Positions 57,407 to 64,000 of a stretch of 64,000 nt of DNA are shown piece by piece. A model generated the notes under the pieces. It ran no database searches. It was given only the letters and a program-made list of their open reading frames with translations, and was not told the origin of the DNA. The translations under genes and the position numbers were made by a program. The first letter of the stretch is position 1. Each line of letters begins with the position of its first letter. The stretch comes from Rhynchospora pubera (taxonomy: Eukaryota > Streptophyta > Magnoliopsida > Poales > Cyperaceae): contig CM051459.1 of the NCBI GenBank assembly GCA_028095005.1, forward strand, positions 133,387,657-133,451,656. The letters are read 5' to 3'.

Positions 57407-57688
57407 GCCAAGAGTATATACTGTTATTGCAATTGTGAAAGCGTAGTAGTCACGGTATTTCATTTTGCCAGGCATGGCACGTGTATGACACCAATGCAAA
57501 GGTACCCAGCCATGCCGTGCTCAAGTCAAGGTTCTCTGGTAACACCTATTTTTGAGGTTGTGCTGTCCCAGGTTCACATGTGGTGCTTTGCTCTCATTTG
57601 GAAGTCCCAAACTTGGGACCAGTATTTTTATTTTTTTTGGGATTTGTTTTCGTCCAGCCCTCAACTCATGTTTCAATTATGTGATGCA

Positions 57689-57691
<3 letters not shown>

Positions 57692-57748
<57 letters not shown>
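57692..57748. repeat. TA microsatellite flanking a MITE
   Basis: About 28 TA units. Further TA tracts lie at 58157-58197, 59313-59353 and 59757-59820, each touching the end of a MITE core. Confidence 0.9.
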
Positions 57749-57753
<5 letters not shown>

Positions 57754-58151
57754 TTGGCTAAAGTATACTCCAGCATACGGATCAAACCCGTATGCTAGAG
57801 TCGTTTCTGAAAATCTAAAATTCAAACAGTCGATCCAAACCGTTCAAGTTGTTCTCCATGTAAAAATATTCTTCAAGACCAAATTTTATATTTTTCCGAA
57901 TTTTTTTGCTATATATTATGCTATTTTCAAATTGAAGGGCCAGAAATACTCCTTTACAACTCCTTTACAATGTTTTTTTAAAATAGCATAATATATAGTA
58001 AAAAAATTCGAAAAAACATAAATTTTAGTTTCCTAGGAGATTTCAATATGGAGAACAATTTGAAAGTTTCGGATCGACTGTATGCACTTTAGATTGTGAG
58101 AAACGACTCCAGCATACGGGCTATCTATATGCTGGAGTATACTTTAGCCAA

Positions 58152-58156
<5 letters not shown>
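57749..58156. mobile_element. TA-microsatellite-flanked MITE, copy 1
   Basis: Inverted ends AGAGATTGGCTAAAGTATAC and GTATACTTTAGCCAATCTCT, with inner arms 'actccagcatac'. The core shares 'cagtcgatccraaccgttca' and 'ttcgaaaaa' blocks with the element at 59354-59756. Both sides are pure (TA)n, as in rice Micron-type elements. Confidence 0.75.
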
Positions 58157-58197
<41 letters not shown>

Positions 58198-58201
<4 letters not shown>

Positions 58202-59308
58202 ACACCCCGTCAGATACCGCAATTGGACGGTGTACGACGGAGTGCCCGCCGCGGATGCCAGGTGCACCCGCAAGGCTTAACTAAGTCTGATTTATAAATT
58301 AAACCTAATTATATACAATTATTATACATAAAAAAATATATAAACTTATAAATATTTCATCTAATGTACTTTTAATTGACAACTTTCTAGTTAAACCAAA
58401 CAAATTATCAAGAACGTGATTCATACACCAATAAATTTCAGATTCCCATTTTATCAAAATAAATCGAATTTGAAAATGAATTTTCAAATAAATTTGAAAC
58501 TAAAGAAATTAGAATATCATTTAATGTATCAAATGTTTCTATATAGAACAAAATTTCAGCCATAAAAATTTTGCAAGAAAACCCAAAGAACATCAATTTT
58601 CCAATTTAATGAAATATTTGACAAAATATCATATCAGTTAAATATTTAAAGAATGATTAAGAGACTCACTTTCTCAAATGCAAATTTAGAGATGACCACC
58701 AAGAAAAATTCGGCTTAACACCTTCCAACTTTGTGTTCAACCCTTCCACCATAAGAGATTCTTCTTGATGTTATTATTTTTTATTTCCTATGAATTTTGG
58801 ATGGATTTTATTGGGCTTATTAATATGATTTTTATTTCACTCAATTTCTTCAAATAGCATGGTCGGCTAAAGAAGAAAGAGAGGATATGTGGGAGACAAT
58901 TACAAGGCGGGGCAAGAGGGGTGTTTTATAAGTGGTGATATGCCCAAAGACAAAGTTTGGATGCTTGATATTTTTTCAAGTAAACACGGAACACATTTCT
59001 AATTAGTGAACCAAAGAAACAATATGACATGTGGGTCCTAGTTGGCATGCAACAAAAATGTTATACCATGAGCACAAAAATCATGAAACTTGCTAATAAA
59101 TTTTTAATTATAAAATCAGTCCAAAAAGTAACGCAAATGATTCTCTTTAAAGAATTGAATTAAACTATTAATTGTACAAAAGATAATTATGAGCAATAAA
59201 ATAAACCCAATACTTGCCAATTAAAATTCCGAAAATATTTCTAAGACATATTAATTAAGTTTCTACATTTTATCTTATCAAATTTATTCATTCATAAATT
59301 TGTAGTGT

Positions 59309-59312
<4 letters not shown>
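58198..59312. mobile_element. Probable solo LTR (~1115 bp) inserted in a TA tract
   Basis: Begins TGTGACACCCCGTC and ends GTAGTGTAACA (TG..CA); ATATA lies on both sides, compatible with a 5-bp duplication but uninformative in a TA repeat. The 'GACACCCCG' end resembles Ty3 chromovirus LTRs. No PBS or coding region is present. Confidence 0.5.
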
Positions 59313-59353
<41 letters not shown>

Positions 59354-59356
<3 letters not shown>

Positions 59357-59756
59357 GATTGATAAAATACACTCTGGTGTATGGATCGTCTCCCGTACAC
59401 CAGAGTCGTTTATGAAATCCAAAAATCAAACAGTCGATCCGAACCGTTCAAGTTATTCTCCATATTGAAAAACTCTCGGAGACCAAATTTTATCATTTTT
59501 CGAATTTTTTTGCTATATATTTTTATTATTATATTTTCAAAAAACACTACAATTGGAGTATTTCAGACCCTCTAATTTGAAAATATCATAATATATAGCA
59601 AAAAAATTCGAAAAAATATAAAATTTGGTGTCCGAAAGTTTTTCAATATGGAGAACAAGTTGAACGGTTCGGATCGACCGTTTGATTTTTGGATTTCAAA
59701 AACGACTCTGGTGTACGAGGACGATCCGTACACCAGAGTGTATTTTATCACCCCTC
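59354..59756. mobile_element. TA-microsatellite-flanked MITE, copy 2
   Basis: Inverted ends around TGATAAAATACACTCTGG and CCAGAGTGTATTTTATCA; inner arms 'gtacaccagagtcgtt' and 'aacgactctggtgtac'. (TA)n follows on both sides. Same core plan as 57749-58156. Confidence 0.75.
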
Positions 59757-59757
59757 T

Positions 59758-59824
<67 letters not shown>

Positions 59825-60395
59825 TCATGTCGTGCACTTAGAGTCTTAGAGAGTTTGAAGTCTGAACATGATTTATATCTGCCTACGGGCTACGGGCTTT
59901 CATCGAAAAAAAAACATGATTTTATATCTGGACAATGTGATCTTCCATTTAAAATTTTATAAATAAATTAATGTGCTTTAATTTAGAGAGTTAATTTGAC
60001 ATCATTTATATCGTGCGGTTAAGGATGAGTTAGCTAATAAGATGCGGGCCGGAAGAAACTCCCTAAATTTTTTTTAACAAACATTACTAAAAACTGAAAA
60101 TTAAATAATAAACATATAAAAAAAGAATTTTGATTATAAACATGTCAGGACCCTGTTAGTGGCGCTCTACCATACATGTTTATTGAAAAAAATATTAATT
60201 TTTCATGTTTAGTATTAAATTTTCAACTTAAGATCTGTATATTAAAAAAAATTACGGGAAAAATTACTTCATCAAGAGTTAGATATTCTCTTTTCCTTTT
60301 TTATTTTTTTTTCTTTTTTGGGTGAAGTGACATTGATCTTCACACTAGGGGTTGAAACTAGATTTTCTTTTTATATATAATTTGCAAAAAATATC

Positions 60396-61493
60396 CACTA
60401 CGCCATTTTTATTTATTAGTACCAGTTAAATATTGATTACTAATATCGGTTTTCAAATGGTACTAATAATAGAGGGTGCTAAAAATAATTAAAAACCGGT
60501 ACTAAAAAACGCGCTGGAATTCATGGAAAAAACTAGTACTAAAATTCTCGTCATTTTTTTTACTATTTTTAGTATCGATTTAGCTAATAACCAGTACTAA
60601 AAATCATTGTAAAAATTTTTTTTTGAGGCTAGTGCTCTTTTGCAAATTAACAAAAATTCAAAATCTATATATTATACAAATAATTTACATACACAATAAA
60701 ATAAATAATAATTTATATAATTAATAAAAATTTCGTATTTCAACACAATTATACAAATTTTAGATTTTTAACCCGATTTCAATTATAAAAAATTTGGGTT
60801 TCAACCCAATTTCAAAATCAAATAACAAAAATTAATCTTAGTTTTTCGGATTTAACCATTTAACACAAATATTTAACCAAAATCTATTAGCAGTGAAATA
60901 ATGAGGTACCTTACTCGTCGTAGAGGTGGCGAAGTCGCGTCGAGAAAGAAAGAGCAGTGAGAGAATGACACAGTCGAGTCGAGTGAGAGAGAGAGGAGGT
61001 GGAGAGGGAGGGAGATGCAGTGGATCGAGAGGGACCGGAGAGGCAACGTGGAGAGAGAGGAGAGGTGGCGGAGAGTAGATCAAGAGGAAGAGGAAGAGAG
61101 GAGGAAGCAGCTAGGTTTTGGACTTAAAAAAAATTTTCACACGGAGAGAGGCAGCTTATATTGGTTTTGGCGGAATTTTATTTTCAAAAAAAATTAAATT
61201 GATCTTTAGGTATTAAAGATACTATTTTTAGTACCGATTTTTTTGAAAAACCGATACTAAAAATAAACAGAAATTTTTTTTTGACAACCCTTTAGTAACG
61301 ATTTTTTTTAAAAAAAACCGGTACTAAAGATAAATCGTTTTTGTTTGCCAATATTTTAGCACCGATTTTTTAAAAAATCGATAATAAAAATAAAACCTGA
61401 TCATTACGAAATCGCCACCGATTATATTTTGTACCGGTTTTCTTAAAAACAAGTATTAATGTAGCGGTACTAAAATTTTTTTTGGGCGTAGTG
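60396..61493. mobile_element. Non-autonomous CACTA-type element, 1098 bp
   Basis: Ends CACTACGCCATTTTT and AAAATTTTTTTTGGGCGTAGTG are inverted CACTA termini. Subterminal repeats 'ccggtactaaaa' and 'taccgatttttt' occur in both directions along the arms. Flanking 3 bp are ATC and TTC, one mismatch. The middle (60910-61130) is purine-rich (GAGAGAG, GGAGGTGG) with short frames that look low-complexity, not a transposase. Confidence 0.75.
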
Positions 61494-61929
61494 TTCTGAT
61501 AATGGGCAAAAAATAATTTCATCTGTAAATTTAAATTGTAGCAAAAAAATTTAATATTTTGTTATGTAAACCAATTCGAAAAAGAATGATCCTTTTTAGA
61601 CAAAGACAGGGTCAGTCAAAGAAAATAATTAAGAAACTAAACAACTAATTAAATCATGTTTTCAGTACTCAATGATAATTAGTAGTTAGAATAGGGGTGA
61701 AATAGGACTTCGAATTTCAGGTGCCAATAGTTCAGTTCTATACTGGAATGTGTTAAATGTCACGTGGATAATATCTTTTAGAAAATTAAATTTGTGCCGA
61801 TGGCAACCTGCGGAATTAATGGACTTAGAAAAACTCTTTAGAAAGTTAAAAACCCCTTTAATCTAGTTCAATAAATAAAACAATCAAATGTAACACTTAA
61901 TATGGTACAGTGAATTGTAATCTTAGTGT

Positions 61930-62095
61930 AGGTGGTTTATAATCGTGTTTTGTATCGTAACACGAATTTATATCGTGTCAACACACCTGGCACACACACG
62001 TCGTGTTAAATCTGTACATGTGGTGTGTTGTTTCGTCGTAACACGAATTTATATCGTGTCAACGCACCTGACACACCATAATTTATAATTCACTC
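61930..62095. repeat. Direct repeat of an ACACGAATTTATATCGTG block
   Basis: 'cgtaacacgaatttatatcg', continuing 'tgtcaac', occurs twice (about 61957 and 62038), each followed by 'cacctgrcacac'. Related in wording to the CACGACACG element at 49057. Confidence 0.5.
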
Positions 62096-62557
62096 TATAT
62101 ATCTTAATCTTACTATACTAAAAATAACAGCTCTTCATCTAATCACTAAGCATAACGCATTTATTAATATTATAAAAAATTCTGGAGTTTGAAATTCAGC
62201 TAAAAAATCTTTATATATATGTAATAAAAAAAAAATTCATTCTTCGGAATTAAAATAAGAAGAGCATGATCCTCTTCCGCATAAATTATCGAACTTTACC
62301 CCGTCTGAGAAATCAATCCGACTAGCTGTCATTCCGATCCAGCCGTTGTGAACTTAATTACTATTTTAAAATAAATTACTGAAAATTGAAGGGTCATTTT
62401 AGAAAGTGCCCTGGAAAGAGGCAGCCATGGCTGTCACGGAATGGAATAGGACATGGAGGTGGGGACTTGGTGGGTTGCACGTGGCCTTACACAACCTCTG
62501 TACCTTCCTTTCTTTCAACATCTCCTCTCATCTCATTTCTCTTATGTCTTAATTGAT

Positions 62558-62590
62558 ACTAGGTGGGGAAGCGCGGCTTCGCCGCGCCTT
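62558..62590 (-). mobile_element. Candidate Helitron 3' terminus
   Basis: On the - strand: hairpin GCGCGGC-GAA-GCCGCGC (62587-62571), eight bases, then CTAG (62562-62559) followed by T. This is the layout of a Helitron 3' end (hairpin, short gap, CTRR before host T). The body would extend to the right; no matching 5' TC end was found within the window. Confidence 0.45.
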
Positions 62591-64000
62591 AGTGAATTTA
62601 TTGTATTTAAATTTTAAGAATCACTAATAATTTATCATTAAGTTTAAAATGTGTGCAACATACATATAAGTGCAAAGGCAAAATGTCATAATTTTCTTTT
62701 CACATGAGCTGTAAAAAACTAATTGCATAAGCATCATACATGAGACGTCCATCAGAAGGATAATTAAAAAGGGTAATAGCAAACTTGTAAAATTTCGTGA
62801 GAATATTTCCAGTATTAATAAAATCGTTAAGTATTAGTTCTGAAAATATTTCCAGCATCAATATTTATATTGAAGTTGCCAAAACTTCGGATGTTAAAAA
62901 AATTTCTACGTACAAAACTTGCCAAAATATAAAATTAGTAACTTTTATCGTAGGAAGTTTCCATAAATAAACGTACTATATAATTTTTGCCATAAAATCA
63001 TTTTTAAATTTTAATTCTATTCAATTTTATCTATGTTTCTTATGGGATGTGATTATCTGTTTAAGAGCTTTAAGAAAACCAGTAAATGACTGCTCGTATT
63101 GGACCTAACTGGTACTTGCTATGTAATATAAAAGTAGAAGGATCTGAGAATAGAAATACCTTATGCATGTATTATGGTACAAACTAAAAAAATATATGTA
63201 ACGAAAAACATCTTTTAAGTCTTACCAATAAACATCTCTAATTACTCAAATATTTCAAGATCCACCCGAAGTCAAACCCACCCATGTTAACTCTCCGGCC
63301 ACAACAGCTGCCTTGGAGTGAAATCCTTGAAAGGTAACCAAGGGTTTCGGGGTTGAGCGACAAATTTAGGGTAAGCAACTCCTCCTTCCTTCGTATTCCA
63401 TTCTGTTGAAATTGGGGGGAGTCATCAGAGGAGGATGGTGGGGTATTAATTCATAGGGGACTCAAGTTGCTGATCTGGACATTTCTCTTCAAGGTGTCAG
63501 CCTCAACCGTCTTCTGAGGTGAGCCTGTTGTCAGACACAAAGAAATAGAATATTACATATCGTACCATAAGTATTTGCATATTAACATAACCAAATTCAC
63601 AGATAGTTTCCATGTAGTTCCCATGTAACATTTACTTGGCTCCCTAGAATGACACTGGTAACACAATATTAACCAAAATTGTACTTCTATATAAACATAA
63701 ATATTTCTGGATTGTAAACTTCTCCATTCAATTATGTTGTGGACAAATGTGTCTAAGATTAAAGATAGTAGGCCAGAAGTGAGCAAGTATTATTGTTGTT
63801 TTGATGAAGGATGCACTCAAAAACAATGATTAATCATTTAACCCATCTCTTAGCTCCAAGAGATTGAGGGGTTGTAATAACAGAACTTTCAGCTGGTATA
63901 CTGATATTTGCACACCAGAGGTGCAACAGCAAAATTCACCAAGCAAGAATGGGGCCAACTGAATTGATTGAGAAGAATTTTGGGAGAGATACACTAAAAT
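62591..64000. other. Right-edge sequence without a supported gene
   Basis: AT-rich to about 63240, then a less AT-rich stretch (63290-63540) that could be part of a gene continuing outside the window. I see no family motif in six frames, so no call is made. Confidence 0.4.

Noticed and set aside
57278..57991. 237-codon open frame
   Set aside because: It crosses a hAT MITE, a TA microsatellite (giving an Ile-Tyr repeat) and part of another MITE; not a gene.
60838..61197. Proline-rich or charged short proteins on both strands
   Set aside because: They are translations of GA/CT-rich low-complexity DNA inside the CACTA-type element.

Overview
This window is plant nuclear DNA, most likely from a eudicot. 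It is AT-rich, genes have introns with plant-type splice sites, and retrotransposons and MITEs fill most of the space between genes. I read four real gene families on the + strand: a clade III glutamate receptor-like channel (GLR3 type, 7 exons, 11755-17346), a Spg1/Tem1-like small GTPase (6 exons, 18099-19760), a P-type pentatricopeptide repeat protein of the MEE40/At3g53700 type (22975-25245), and a small SOB FIVE-LIKE (SOFL) protein with two exons (26677-27292). A frameshifted F-box/LRR pseudogene lies on the - strand at the left edge.

The main structural event is a tandem segmental duplication. The unit runs from inside GTPase intron 3 (19189) to past the SOFL gene. Its second copy is 39977-55168. 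Copy B therefore holds a headless GTPase fragment (exons 4-6), a second intact PPR gene (49890-52160) and a second intact SOFL gene (53153-53771). The junction at 39976/39977 shows a 4-base microhomology (TGTA). After duplication each copy collected its own insertions, and the other copy gives the empty site. Copy A gained an 1810-bp solo LTR (20696-22505), a hAT MITE just upstream of SOFL (26160-26564), and a solo LTR at 28243-39493 that was later split by a 9.7-kb Ty1/copia element (29163-38840). Copy B gained a foldback MITE, a Mutator-like MITE, and a 6.1-kb - strand copia element of Ale/Retrofit type (42502-48580).

Two observations stand out. First, the two PPR paralogues differ at only ten residues by my reading, yet three of these fall on the 5th or last residue of a repeat, the positions that set RNA base choice; five of about fourteen nucleotide changes fall in one 18-base stretch. 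Second, where the Ale-type element should carry gag, it has about 1 kb holding some twenty micro-hairpins whose stems change in a compensating way around a nearly constant TTCAG-like loop.

The left arm (760-11750) and the right arm (55170-64000) hold no gene I can support. They carry MITEs (Tourist-like, Mutator-like, hAT, TA-microsatellite-flanked), a tRNA-type SINE, a CACTA derivative, a possible Helitron end, solo LTR material, a minisatellite and TA microsatellites. All comparisons were made by eye; no database search was run.
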